From Mesorhizobium loti (GTDB lineage Bacteria; Pseudomonadota; Alphaproteobacteria; Rhizobiales; Rhizobiaceae), in the NCBI RefSeq assembly GCF_013170705.1, contig NZ_CP033334.1, positions 5,309,501-5,373,500 of the forward strand: a stretch of 64,000 nt of DNA, read 5' to 3'. Shown in pieces: positions 43,984-52,923 of the stretch. The notes below the pieces were generated by a model. That model was not told the DNA's origin. It ran no database searches and worked only from the letters and a program-made list of their open reading frames with translations. The translations under genes were made by a program, and so were the position numbers. The number at the start of each line of letters is the position of its first letter. The stretch's first letter is position 1.

Positions 43984-44406
43984 TCAGTCTTCCGGAAGAA
44001 AGGCGGGGTTGAAGACGACTTCCCAGAGATGGTCATCCGGATCCTGGAAATAACCGGCATAGCCGCCCCAGAACGTAGTCTGGGCCGGCTTGACGAGACG
44101 CGCGCCTGCCCTGACGGCCTGCGCCATCACGGCATCAACCTCGGCCTCGCTCGTGACATTGTGACCGATGGTGAACTCGGTCGGGCTGCGGCCGGTCTGG
44201 CCGATGCCGGCGTCTCGGGCGATGTTGGGACGTTCGAAGATCGCGAACTTCAAGCCGCCCTGCAGATCGAAGAAGGCCACGGCGCCATGCTCGAACTCCC
44301 TGCCGATGATGCCCTCGGTCGGAAGCCCAAGTCCGTCTCGATAGAATTCGAGCGACGCCTCCAGATTGTCTACACCAAGGGTGACGACACTGATGCGAGC
44401 TTTCAT
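43984..44406 (-). CDS. VOC/glyoxalase-family protein
   Basis: A 140-residue single-domain VOC protein (SVVTLGVDNLEASLEFYRDG; EHGAVAFFDLQGG; YFQDPDDHLWEVVFNP) in which the metal-site histidine and glutamate positions are partly present. VOC proteins range from glyoxalase to dioxygenase to resistance proteins. AGGAG precedes the ATG at 44406. It diverges from an AraC-family gene, which may regulate it. Confidence 0.88.
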   Translation of the reverse strand: MKARISVVTLGVDNLEASLEFYRDGLGLPTEGIIGREFEHGAVAFFDLQGGLKFAIFERPNIARDAGIGQTGRSPTEFTIGHNVTSEAEVDAVMAQAVRAGARLVKPAQTTFWGGYAGYFQDPDDHLWEVVFNPAFLPED

Positions 44407-44607
44407 TTTGATTTCTCCTTTCTATATTCACGTTTCTATATTCACGACTTACGCGGTGACGTCAGCGCGGATGCGGTCGCTAATGCCAGCGGAAGGCTTC
44501 ACGTGATTTGCCATTGCCGGAGCGGCGCGCATTGAAGATTTCGGCCAAAATGGCAGAGAGAGCGGATCGCGCGGCGAGCCTGCGATTGCCAGCCAAGCAG
44601 ACGGATT

Positions 44608-45387
44608 ATGACTGAAGGGATGGAAGCGGTACTGGCGCAGACCACCGGTTTTTTCCAGGAACGCCCGGCAGACAGGCGGCTGGGTGCCGTCTTCGCGTCC
44701 GTCTGGGTCCACCGCATGCAGGACCAGGACGCCCCACCTGTCGTGATAACGCCGGATGCGACGATCGACCTGCAGTGGATCGATGGCCGGTTCCGGGTCG
44801 CGGGGCCGGACCGGGAGCCGCAGATCGAGATATTGCCGTCAGGAGCAACGATTGTCGGATTCAGATTCCGGCCGGGGGCGGCCGCCGCGTGGCTGGGCGT
44901 GCCGGCCAACCGGATCGTTGGAGAACGCCTCGATCTCGGTGACTTCTGGGGCACCAGGGCGCGCCATCTGGCATGCCATGTGCGGGCCACGCCCGATCTT
45001 GCCGAGTTGGCGGGACAATTGGAGAAGGCAATCGGGGAATACACGCAAGAACACCGTGCGCCCGATGTGGTCATGGGCAATGCATTCGACGTCATCGACC
45101 GGGGGCTGCCGGCCGGCAAGCCGCTGGTGCCGTTCCTGCTGCGCAGCTTGCATATGAGCGAGCGGTCGCTGCGTCGCCGTTTCGAGGAAAGTTTCGGCTA
45201 TGGCCCCAAGACGCTCGACCGCATCCTTCGCTTCCATCGATTCCGGCGTCTGCGGCGGACATTCAGCAATGACTCGACCGCCGTACTGGCGGTCGAGGCC
45301 GGCTATGCGGATCAGGCCCATTTGATACGTGAAAGCAGGCGGCTGTCCGGCATCACGCCTTCGGCACTGGCCGCCACCCGAGCATAG
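44608..45387 (+). CDS. AraC-family transcriptional regulator
   Basis: A 259-residue protein. The N-terminal 150 residues form a DUF6597-like/cupin-type effector part (VVITPDATIDLQWIDGRF; FRPGAAAAWLGVP), and the C-terminus is the AraC DNA-binding domain (MSERSLRRRFEESFGYGPKT; VEAGYADQAHLIRESRRLSG). Divergent from the VOC gene with a 201-bp spacer, it is a candidate regulator of it. Confidence 0.9.
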   Translation: MTEGMEAVLAQTTGFFQERPADRRLGAVFASVWVHRMQDQDAPPVVITPDATIDLQWIDGRFRVAGPDREPQIEILPSGATIVGFRFRPGAAAAWLGVPANRIVGERLDLGDFWGTRARHLACHVRATPDLAELAGQLEKAIGEYTQEHRAPDVVMGNAFDVIDRGLPAGKPLVPFLLRSLHMSERSLRRRFEESFGYGPKTLDRILRFHRFRRLRRTFSNDSTAVLAVEAGYADQAHLIRESRRLSGITPSALAATRA

Positions 45388-45408
45388 CGGCGCCTCGGCC
45401 GACAGGGT

Positions 45409-46272
45409 TCAAGCCGTTCCCGCCTGCTCCCCGGCCAGCCATTCCACCGACCAGTGCGCCGGCTTTTCCACCGCGAGCAATTTGTGCAGTGCCGGCAACA
45501 CGGTCCGCAATTCGGCTTCCAGCGTGAAGGGCGGATTGACCACCACCATGCCGCTGCCATCAAGGCTGGGTTCGGAAGAGGCCGGTCGGATCTCGAACTC
45601 TATGTCGAGGATTTTCGGGATGCCGGATTGCTTCAGCGCCTTCCTGAAGGCGATGATCGCCTTGCGATCCTTGATCGGATACCACAGCGCGTAAATGCCG
45701 CCGGGCCAGCGCTTGTGCGCCCTTATGAGCCCGTCGACCAGGCGGCCGAACTCGCCCTCCTCCTCGAATGGCGGATCGATGAGGACCAGGCCGCGCTTCT
45801 CCTTCGGCGGCAGATGCGCGCCGAGCGCCAGCCAGCCATCGAGTTCCATCACCCTCACCTGGAAGTCGCCAGCGAATTCCGCCTTCAGCTTGGCGGCGTC
45901 TTTCGGGTGCAGTTCGATCGCCGACAACCGGTCCTGCTTGCGCAGAAGATGGCGCGCCAGCATCGGCGAACCCGGATATTTCTTCACGCCGTTCCCGGAA
46001 TTGAGCGACCGCACAGCCTCCAGATAGGGCGCCAGCAGCGCGCCCGCCCTGGCGTCGAACGAGGCATCGATCAGCCTGCCGATGCCACCTTGCCATTCGC
46101 CGGTCTTCTGCGCCTCGAGCGACGACAGATCGTAGCGGCCAATGCCGGCATGGGTGTCGACGACGCGAAAAGCCTTGTCCTTCTGCTTGAGATAGTCGAG
46201 CAGACGCGTCAGCACGACATGCTTGACGACATCGGCGAAATTTCCGGCGTGGTAGGCGTGGCGATAGTTCAC
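45409..46272 (-). CDS. rlmJ: 23S rRNA (adenine2030-N6)-methyltransferase
   Basis: RlmJ (287 residues) methylates A2030 of 23S rRNA. MNYRHAYHAGNFADVVKH is the hallmark N-terminus; the SAM fold has DTHAGIGRYDL and the catalytic DPPFEEEGEF (E. coli DPPYE). The ATG overlaps the stop of the upstream membrane-protein gene by four bases. Full length. Confidence 0.95.
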   Translation of the reverse strand: MNYRHAYHAGNFADVVKHVVLTRLLDYLKQKDKAFRVVDTHAGIGRYDLSSLEAQKTGEWQGGIGRLIDASFDARAGALLAPYLEAVRSLNSGNGVKKYPGSPMLARHLLRKQDRLSAIELHPKDAAKLKAEFAGDFQVRVMELDGWLALGAHLPPKEKRGLVLIDPPFEEEGEFGRLVDGLIRAHKRWPGGIYALWYPIKDRKAIIAFRKALKQSGIPKILDIEFEIRPASSEPSLDGSGMVVVNPPFTLEAELRTVLPALHKLLAVEKPAHWSVEWLAGEQAGTA

Positions 46273-46880
46273 TTGGGTCCCCTGCCCCAGCGCGGCGGCG
46301 GCGGTTGCGAGTTCGGATTGTCCGGCCGGCCGCCACCAGAACGCAGGGACAGCAGGAAGCCGATCAGGCCGACCGCCATCAGCGAGAGGCCGACCGGCCG
46401 CGCACGACGGTCGACTTCGCCGACACCGGAGCGCAGCACAAGGTCGACCGCCCGCATCGGTATGTCCTCGGCATCGCCCGGACCGACGGTGAAGACATAA
46501 GGGCCGGGACTGACGGTCGCGATGACGCCCGCCTCGTCACGAAAGATCTTGTCGGGCAGTTGCGGGCTGACCTGGCGCGGGTTGTCGACATGGTTGAACC
46601 GCAACGTCGACGCAAGCACCGTGCGGCCATTGGTGGCGGCGGTCAGCGTCAACACCGTGTGTTGCTGCGAAACGATGCGCTCGGCTCTCGCGGTCAGGTC
46701 GACCAGCACGCGCACCGGCGCATCGCGGCTCGAGAGCGACACGGTCACTGGTTTGAAGCGGCCTTGTTCATAGACCCGCCAGGTGCCGATCTCGCGGCCT
46801 GAAAAATTGGTCATCGCCCAAGGATAGATGAGGCCGATGCCGGTGCCGGCGAGCAGGATCAGGACAAACAGAAAGCGCAT
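46269..46880 (-). CDS. Hypothetical membrane protein with two helices
   Basis: A 203-residue protein with an N-terminal helix (MRFLFVLILLAGTGIGLIYP), a beta-rich periplasmic domain (about 25-155, WRVYEQGRF ... SPGPYVFTVGPGD) and a C-terminal helix (VGLSLMAVGLIGFLLSL) followed by a proline-rich tail. It couples to rlmJ by ATGA overlap. I recognise no family. Both ends would be cytoplasmic. Confidence 0.72.
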   Translation of the reverse strand: MRFLFVLILLAGTGIGLIYPWAMTNFSGREIGTWRVYEQGRFKPVTVSLSSRDAPVRVLVDLTARAERIVSQQHTVLTLTAATNGRTVLASTLRFNHVDNPRQVSPQLPDKIFRDEAGVIATVSPGPYVFTVGPGDAEDIPMRAVDLVLRSGVGEVDRRARPVGLSLMAVGLIGFLLSLRSGGGRPDNPNSQPPPPRWGRGPK

Positions 46881-46913
46881 TCAGACAGTCACCTTGTAGT
46901 CATGCCTTGGCAA

Positions 46914-47591
46914 TCATGCCTCGCCGGGCAACTTGCCAGTACCGGCACCGTCACGCAGGCGTTCCATTTCGTCCAGCAGCATGTCGAGGCCGAGCTCGAA
47001 TGTCTTGTCGAATTCGGCGGTGCCGAAAAAGCGCCCGGCCGCCGTGACATTGGGAAAATCCCGGGCCAGTTGCTCGTTGCTGACCGTGTTCACAGCCGAC
47101 GGGCCCCTGGCGTAGCCCGCGTTCTCGTCCAGCACCGCGCCCATCAAGTAATAGCCGACGGCGCGAAACAGCCGCGCGCTGAGTTCGGTGTCAAAGCCGG
47201 CATCCTTGAACAGGCCGATAATGCCGTCCAGCCAGGCAAGGCAAATGGGCGAGTTCATACGGTAGGTGACGAAGAAGGCGGCATAGGCGGGATGGTCTCG
47301 GCCGATGCGACGAAAATCCTCGATGGCGATGCGCATCCTTTGCCGCCATGGGAGGCTGGCGTCGGGCATCTCAAGCGCACCGATCAACCGGTCGACGAGC
47401 GCTTCGTGCAAATGCGCCACCGAAGGAAAGTGGTGGTAAATGCTCATCGCCTCGCAACCGAGTGCCGCCGCCAGCTTGCGCATGGAAAAGCCGGCGAGCC
47501 CCTCCTTCTCGATCACCTCGAAGGCCGCGTCCTCGATCATCTCGCGCGACAGGCGGCCACGTGTTCCAGCTTTTTTTATCGATGAGTCCAT
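46914..47591 (-). CDS. TetR/AcrR-family regulator
   Basis: A 225-residue protein with an N-terminal helix-turn-helix (EDAAFEVIEKEGLAGFSMRK, CEAMSIYHHFPSVAHLHEAL) and a TetR_C-type ligand domain. It is divergent from the AhpD-like gene. Two similar palindromes in the 85-bp gap (47607-47619 and 47637-47651) should be its operators. The ATG at 47591 is preferred over the TTG at 47606. Confidence 0.92.
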   Translation of the reverse strand: MDSSIKKAGTRGRLSREMIEDAAFEVIEKEGLAGFSMRKLAAALGCEAMSIYHHFPSVAHLHEALVDRLIGALEMPDASLPWRQRMRIAIEDFRRIGRDHPAYAAFFVTYRMNSPICLAWLDGIIGLFKDAGFDTELSARLFRAVGYYLMGAVLDENAGYARGPSAVNTVSNEQLARDFPNVTAAGRFFGTAEFDKTFELGLDMLLDEMERLRDGAGTGKLPGEA

Positions 47592-47606
47592 GGCGCCGCT
47601 TGACAA

Positions 47607-47619
47607 CTTACACTGTAAG
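47607..47619. promoter_or_regulatory. TetR operator site 1
   Basis: CTTAC-ACT-GTAAG, perfect arms, 15 bp from the tetR start. Same consensus as site 2, spaced 30 bp centre to centre (three helical turns). Confidence 0.75.
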
Positions 47620-47636
47620 GTTCATTTTCCACATCA

Positions 47637-47651
47637 CCTTACGCCGTAAGG
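47637..47651. promoter_or_regulatory. TetR operator site 2
   Basis: CCTTAC-GCC-GTAAGG, perfect six-base arms, 25 bp before the AhpD-like start. With site 1 it defines CTTAC-N3-GTAAG as the recognised sequence, controlling both divergent genes. Confidence 0.78.
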
Positions 47652-47676
47652 CTTGGAAAAACCAGAGGAGAATGTC

Positions 47677-48147
47677 ATGTTCGATTATCGCATTCTTTCA
47701 TCCGTGCCTTCTTCCATCTGCCGGACCTTCCTGCTCGCCGCTACCGGCTGTGCACTCACGCTGGCCGCGGCACCTGCTCATGCCGACGACTATGATGCGA
47801 CCCTCAAGGATATCCAGTCGACCATGGGTGGCGTACCGAGCTTTGTGAAGCAGTTTCCCAAAGCCGGTCTGCCCGGTGCCTGGGCCGAGGTCAAGGCCAT
47901 CGAACTCAGCGACAAGACGGCACTGCCGCCAAAGGTCAAGTCGCTGATCTCGCTGGCGGTGGCGGCGCAGATCCCGTGCAGCTATTGCATCTGGGAGGAC
48001 ACGCAGGACGCCAAGCGCGCCGGCGCCACCGACGAGGAGATCCAGGAAGCCGTGACAATGGCTGCGTTGACCCGCCACTGGAGCACCATCTTCAATGGCA
48101 TGCAGGTCGATTTCGAAACGTTCAAGAAGGAAATGGGCGGGCAATAA
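47677..48147 (+). CDS. Exported carboxymuconolactone decarboxylase/AhpD-like protein
   Basis: A 156-residue protein with a signal peptide (MFDYRILSSVPSSICRTFLL up to about AHA, residue 36), then an AhpD/CMD domain: CSYC at 101-104 (in IPCSYCIWEDTQ). The histidine normally four residues after the second Cys is Asp108, so the CxxC-x3-H motif is incomplete. AhpD-like enzymes act in antioxidant reduction in the cytoplasm; an exported version is unusual. AGAGGAG precedes the ATG; the TTG upstream is less likely. Probably induced through the divergent TetR. Confidence 0.85.
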   Translation: MFDYRILSSVPSSICRTFLLAATGCALTLAAAPAHADDYDATLKDIQSTMGGVPSFVKQFPKAGLPGAWAEVKAIELSDKTALPPKVKSLISLAVAAQIPCSYCIWEDTQDAKRAGATDEEIQEAVTMAALTRHWSTIFNGMQVDFETFKKEMGGQ

Positions 48148-48204
48148 GCCCCGCAGGCAAGAAGAAATCGGTGAAGTGGCGAACCAGCCGATGACGGTTG
48201 TAAT

Positions 48205-48238
48205 CGTCTAAGAGACCCGCCAAAGGGCGGGTCTCTTC
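48205..48238 (+). terminator. Hairpin after the AhpD-like gene
   Basis: GAGACCCGCC-AAA-GGGCGGGTCTC followed by TTC. A stable stem of about ten bp downstream of the stop; the T-tract is weak, so terminator function is likely but not certain. It lies between convergent genes. Confidence 0.7.
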
Positions 48239-48303
48239 ATGGGCAGCCCATGCACCGACACTCGATTGCGACCTGGTCGCCATGCCGGCCGTTGCGCTGA
48301 AAC

Positions 48304-48753
48304 CTAGGCCTTGCGCTCCCAGCGGCGGTCTGATGTCTGCTGCCAGTAGGTCACGGCATGGCCCGCGTCCTTCATCGTCTTCCAATGCGCGCGGGCCGCC
48401 TCGACCTGGCCGGCGTCATGGCCGTCGAACAGGAACACGGCGCGCTCGTAGCCGGCAAGATCGGGCGGCGCCGCGCCGTCGACCAGGAACCTTATCCTGG
48501 CTTCATTGGGATTGCCGTCGCCGGTGGTCAACAGGATAGGCTGCTCCCCGGGATAAGCCTCGCGATCGGTCGCGTGCGCCAGGAACGAATCATCGCGGAA
48601 GGTCCACAGATGCTGGTCGAGCGCGTCGCGCCGTTCCTCGGTGCCGGTCTGCACCACGGCGCGCCAGCCACGATCGACGCTGCGCTCCAGCAGACCCGGC
48701 AGCGCATCCTCCAGCGTCGATTCGGTCAGATGGTAGAACAGCACGTCGGCCAT
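48304..48753 (-). CDS. holC: DNA polymerase III chi subunit
   Basis: HolC (149 residues) links the clamp loader to SSB. VLFYHLTESTLEDALPGLLE, then GWRAVVQTGTEERRDALDQHLW and TTGDGNPNEA match the family. The start ATG at 48753 is 9 bp after the pepA stop; they share an operon, a pairing seen in many bacteria. Confidence 0.94.
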   Translation of the reverse strand: MADVLFYHLTESTLEDALPGLLERSVDRGWRAVVQTGTEERRDALDQHLWTFRDDSFLAHATDREAYPGEQPILLTTGDGNPNEARIRFLVDGAAPPDLAGYERAVFLFDGHDAGQVEAARAHWKTMKDAGHAVTYWQQTSDRRWERKA

Positions 48754-48762
48754 GGATCGAGG

Positions 48763-50274
48763 TCAGCTTTCGTAATGATCGCGCACCAGCCGGTCGAGCA
48801 GGCGCACGCCGAAGCCTGAACCCCAGGACTGGTTGATCTCGCTCGATGGCGCGCCCATGGCGGTGCCGGCAATGTCGAGATGCGCCCAGGGCGTATCCTT
48901 GACGAAGCGCTGCAGGAACTGCGCGGCGATGATGGCGCCGCCATAGCGGCCGCCGATGTTTTTCATGTCGGCGTTCTTGGAATCGATCAGCTTGTCGTAT
49001 TCGACCCCGAGCGGCATGCGCCACAGCCGCTCCTGAGTCGCCTGCCCCGCCCCCGCCAGCCTCTCCGCCAATTCGTCATTGTTGGAAAACAGGCCGGCAT
49101 AATGCAGGCCGAGCGCGACCATGATGGCGCCGGTCAGCGTAGCCAGATTGACCATGAATTTCGGCTGGAAGCGGTCGTTGCAGTACCACAGCGCATCGGC
49201 CAGCACGAGACGCCCCTCGGCGTCGGTGTTGAGCACCTCGATGGTCTGGCCCGACATGGAGGTGACAATGTCGCCAGGGCGCTGGGCATGGCCGTCGACG
49301 GCGTTCTCGACAAGACCGATGATGCCGACGACATTGGCTTTCGCCTTGCGAGCGGCCAGCGCGTGCATGAGCCCGGCTACCGCGGCAGCGCCGCCCATGT
49401 CGCCCTTCATGTCCTCCATGCCCGACGCCGGCTTCATCGAATTGCCGCCGGTGTCGAAGGTGACACCCTTGCCGACGAAGGCGATCGGGCTGTCCTTGGC
49501 TTTGCCGCCGTTCCACTGCATGATCGCCATGCGCGCGCCGCGCGGCGAGCCTTGCGCAACGCCGAGCAGCGAGCCCATGCCGAGCTTCTTCATCTCCTTC
49601 TCGGTCAGGATCTCGACCTTGACGCCGAGCGCCTCGAGCTCCTTGGCCCGGGCAGCGAACTCGACCGGTCCCAGAATATTTGCCGGTTCGTTGACAAGGT
49701 CGCGCGCCAGAAGCACGCCGTCGACCACCGCCTCGGCATCCGCGAAAGCCTTCCTGGCGCCTGCCGGGTCAGCAGTGTGGATGGTTATCTTGACCGACTT
49801 CTTCGGATCGGCCTTTGCGTCATCCTTGTCCTTCCTGGTCTTGTACTTGTCGAAGGAATAGCCGCGCAGGAGGAGACCAGCCGCAAGGTTGGCCGCGTCC
49901 TTGCCGTCAGGCGAGGCGCCGGCAAGGTCGATCACGACGGCAACGTCGGTTGCCTTGCGCAACGAGGCTGCAATGGTGCCGCCCAGTTTCAGCCAGGCAT
50001 ATTCGTCGAGCCCCGACGCCTTGCCGGCGCCGATCGCGACCAGCCTGTCGAGCGACGTTGCCTGCGGCGCCAGAACCTCGACGACGCCGGCGAACTTGCC
50101 CGTGAACTCGGCCACCGGGAAAGCCCGTTCCAGCGTCTTGCCGGGATCGTACGCCGAGGCGGCGTCGCTCAGGCTGCCGTCATCCGCCGACAGCACGAAG
50201 ACCGTGCCCTTCCTGCCCGCCGCCGTCTGGGGCGCGGCAAATTTTGCAAAGGCGATCGACGGTCTCGGATTCAT
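48763..50274 (-). CDS. pepA: Leucyl aminopeptidase
   Basis: PepA (503 residues), an M17 two-metal aminopeptidase. The C-terminal catalytic domain has [25 protein letters not shown], the signature [14 protein letters not shown] and the hallmark metal and lysine residues. The N-terminal domain is less conserved. The ATG at 50274 follows AGGAC; another ATG is three bases earlier, and longer frames add unrelated sequence. It precedes holC. Hydrolyses N-terminal leucine and similar residues in the cytoplasm. Confidence 0.95.
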   Translation of the reverse strand: MNPRPSIAFAKFAAPQTAAGRKGTVFVLSADDGSLSDAASAYDPGKTLERAFPVAEFTGKFAGVVEVLAPQATSLDRLVAIGAGKASGLDEYAWLKLGGTIAASLRKATDVAVVIDLAGASPDGKDAANLAAGLLLRGYSFDKYKTRKDKDDAKADPKKSVKITIHTADPAGARKAFADAEAVVDGVLLARDLVNEPANILGPVEFAARAKELEALGVKVEILTEKEMKKLGMGSLLGVAQGSPRGARMAIMQWNGGKAKDSPIAFVGKGVTFDTGGNSMKPASGMEDMKGDMGGAAAVAGLMHALAARKAKANVVGIIGLVENAVDGHAQRPGDIVTSMSGQTIEVLNTDAEGRLVLADALWYCNDRFQPKFMVNLATLTGAIMVALGLHYAGLFSNNDELAERLAGAGQATQERLWRMPLGVEYDKLIDSKNADMKNIGGRYGGAIIAAQFLQRFVKDTPWAHLDIAGTAMGAPSSEINQSWGSGFGVRLLDRLVRDHYES

Positions 50275-50638
50275 CATGTCCTGCTTTCGGGGATTGCGCG
50301 ATGATGCGCGAAGCGGTTTGAAGCGATCCGCGACATTTGGTCGTTTTCCGGCATTTGGCAAGACTTTGCCAAAATGGCTACCCATATGACACACGGAATC
50401 GATGGCGATTCGTCGCGGCACGGCCCCGCTTCATGCCGCAACATGTTGTTAACCATCGATGTTCGCCCTTTCTTATCCATTCCCTCCGACACTCCGGTCC
50501 ACTGCGGCACGCGACGTGGGAAGGGAACCGGATCGCCTGCCTGATCGAGCCCATCGGAGCCAGTTGTGCGGTCGTCGCCGGACAGCTACCCTGAGCGTGG
50601 TGGCATGATGCCGTTCGAGAAAATCGAGTAAAGCCTTC
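50275..50638. other. Divergent control region of pepA and lptF
   Basis: No gene seen. It separates two important leftward and rightward operons; promoters for both are expected, but I can point to no clear boxes. Confidence 0.5.
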
Positions 50639-51841
50639 ATGAAGGTCGTTGAACGCTACATCATGCGCCGCGCTTTCGTGGTCTTCCTGGCAGCGCTGGT
50701 CTGGACGCTGGCCATCGTGTGGACCACGCAGGTGCTGGCCAAGATCGACCTTGTCACCGACAGTGGCCAGTCGTCGCTGACCTTCTTCGAGGTCGCCGCC
50801 CTCATTCTTCCCTCGATCATACCGATCGTCGTGCCTTTCGCGCTGGTGGTAGCGGTTGCCCAGACACTCAGTGTCATGAATTCGGATTCCGAACTCGCTG
50901 TCGTCAACGCGGCAGGCGCCTCGCGCTGGACGATCGTGCGGCCAATCATGCTTCTCGCGCTTGCGGCCAGCGTTTTTTCCTTTGCCGTCGACAATGGCAT
51001 CGACCCCTATGCAAGGCAGAAGAACCGCGCCCTGGTGGCGCAATCGCGCGCCGACCTGTTGTCGCTGATCATCCAGGAAGGCACCTTCCGCAAGATCGAG
51101 GACGGCCTGTTCCTGCAGATTGGCGAGCGGCTTCCGGACAATCGGCTGGGCGGCATCTTCGTCGCCGATTCGCGTGAGGAAGGCGTCAATCTCGTCTATT
51201 ATGCCAAGACGGGCAGCATCGTCGAACGCGGCGGCGAGAAGGTGCTGATGATGAATGACGGCGTCATCCACCGCAAAACGCTGACCGGCGACCTCAGCGT
51301 CATTCGGTTCACCTCCTATGCCTTCGACATGTCGGCGTTCATGGCGGCGGCCTCCGAGGTGACGCTGCTGCCGAAGGACCAGACAACCCAGTACCTGCTC
51401 AATCCAAGCCCCAACGACAAGAATTTCCAGCAGAGACCGCAGGAATACAGGGCCGAGATCGACCAGCGATTTTCGGAATGGACCTATTCCATGGTGTTCG
51501 CGCTGATCGCGCTCGCGGTCGCCGGTGACGCGCGCTCGCATCGCGAGGCGCGCGTCAATCCCTTGATCACGGCGATCGCCATATCCCTGTTCGTGCGCTG
51601 GCTGGGCTTCTTCGCCGCCAGCAAGGCGGATGAGATCCCGCAATACGCCTATATGGTCTATGGCGTGCCGATCGTGGCTTCCGCCGTTGCCATCTGGTTC
51701 ATCGTGTCGAACCGCACCATGGAACTGCCGGTGGCCTGGGCGGACTGGATGACGAACCTGGCCAGCCGCTTCGGTGACGGCTGGAACGCCCTCAAGCTGC
51801 GTTGGTCGCGGCGCGGCACCTCAGGTCAGGGGGTCGGCTGA
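50639..51841 (+). CDS. lptF: LPS export ABC transporter permease LptF
   Basis: LptF (400 residues), one of the two inner-membrane permeases of the LptB2FG extractor of lipopolysaccharide. An N-terminal helix pair (RYIMRRAFVVFLAALVWTLA, ALILPSIIPIVVPFALVVAV), a periplasmic beta-jellyroll domain (about 130-260) and C-terminal helices (AYMVYGVPIVASAVAIWFI) match the YjgP/YjgQ family. Its stop overlaps the lptG start by one base (TGATG). Confidence 0.95.
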   Translation: MKVVERYIMRRAFVVFLAALVWTLAIVWTTQVLAKIDLVTDSGQSSLTFFEVAALILPSIIPIVVPFALVVAVAQTLSVMNSDSELAVVNAAGASRWTIVRPIMLLALAASVFSFAVDNGIDPYARQKNRALVAQSRADLLSLIIQEGTFRKIEDGLFLQIGERLPDNRLGGIFVADSREEGVNLVYYAKTGSIVERGGEKVLMMNDGVIHRKTLTGDLSVIRFTSYAFDMSAFMAAASEVTLLPKDQTTQYLLNPSPNDKNFQQRPQEYRAEIDQRFSEWTYSMVFALIALAVAGDARSHREARVNPLITAIAISLFVRWLGFFAASKADEIPQYAYMVYGVPIVASAVAIWFIVSNRTMELPVAWADWMTNLASRFGDGWNALKLRWSRRGTSGQGVG

Positions 51842-52923
51842 TGGGCTGGACACTGGGCCGTTACTTCTTCTTCCGTTACGTGACGATCACGATCTGGTTC
51901 TTCCTGGGCCTGCTGGCGCTGGTGTTCCTGATCGATTTCACAGAACTGTCCGGCCGCACCACCGGCCTGCCCGGCTTCACCTATGGAACGGCCGTGGCCA
52001 TTTCGGGCCTTCGGATGCCGATGATCATGCTGCAGACGGTGCCGTTTGTCGGCCTGTTCTCGGCGATGGCAACGCTGGTGTCCCTCAACCGCCGCTACGA
52101 GCTGGTCATCGCGCGTTCCGCCGGCGTTTCCGCCTGGCAATTCCTTTTGCCATGCTGCATCGGAGCATTGCTGTTCGGCTTCGTGTCGGTCGGGCTCATC
52201 AATCCGCTGGCCGCGCACGCCTTCTCCTTGTCCGAGCAGATCGAGACCCAGTTGCGCTCCGGCAAATCGAACACGGTTTCGGCCGATGCCGCTCCCTGGA
52301 TTCGTCAGAAAACCGGCTCTGGTGACACCATCATCGGTGCGCGGGCCATCCTCAACCAGGGTCTGGAGATGGCCGACGCCGTCTTTTTCGTCCTCGACCA
52401 GCAAGGCAATATCGTCGAGCGCAAGGATGCCGCGCGTGCCTACCTGCGGGACGGTTATTGGGACTTGCAGGACGTAAAGACCTTCAAGAACGGCACCATC
52501 CAGCCCGCCGCGAGCGATCGTGTGCCGACCAATCTGAAGCCGGAATTCGTGCAGGAGCGGCTGGCGCGCCCGGAGACCATTCCATTCTACGACCTGCCCG
52601 GAAAAATCGAGGTTGCCCGTTCCTTCGGCCTCAAGGCAAATGCCTTTGCCATGCAGTTTGATTCGCTGGTGGCGTTGCCGTTCCTCCTCGTCGCCATGAC
52701 GCTGATTGCGGCAACAGTTTCAATGCGATTTGCGAGGATGGGACAATCGGCAACGATGATTCTGGGTGGCGTCGTTGCCGGGTTTCTGCTTTATGTCGTT
52801 TCTGTGCTGGTGAAGGCATTCGGCGTGGCGGGGTTCGTGCCGACTGCCATAGCCGCCTGGGTGCCAGTTGTGGTAGCTATGTTCTTCGGGGTGACTTTCC
52901 TGCTATACAAGGAAGACGGCTAG
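51841..52923 (+). CDS. lptG: LPS export ABC transporter permease LptG
   Basis: LptG (360 residues), partner of LptF. Starts MGWTLGRYFFFRYVTITIWF, has the family middle beta-domain, and ends with helices (MGQSATMILGGVVAGFLLYV, VPVVVAMFFGVTFLLYKEDG). The ATG is inside the lptF stop. Together they pull LPS from the inner membrane toward LptD. Confidence 0.95.
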   Translation: MGWTLGRYFFFRYVTITIWFFLGLLALVFLIDFTELSGRTTGLPGFTYGTAVAISGLRMPMIMLQTVPFVGLFSAMATLVSLNRRYELVIARSAGVSAWQFLLPCCIGALLFGFVSVGLINPLAAHAFSLSEQIETQLRSGKSNTVSADAAPWIRQKTGSGDTIIGARAILNQGLEMADAVFFVLDQQGNIVERKDAARAYLRDGYWDLQDVKTFKNGTIQPAASDRVPTNLKPEFVQERLARPETIPFYDLPGKIEVARSFGLKANAFAMQFDSLVALPFLLVAMTLIAATVSMRFARMGQSATMILGGVVAGFLLYVVSVLVKAFGVAGFVPTAIAAWVPVVVAMFFGVTFLLYKEDG

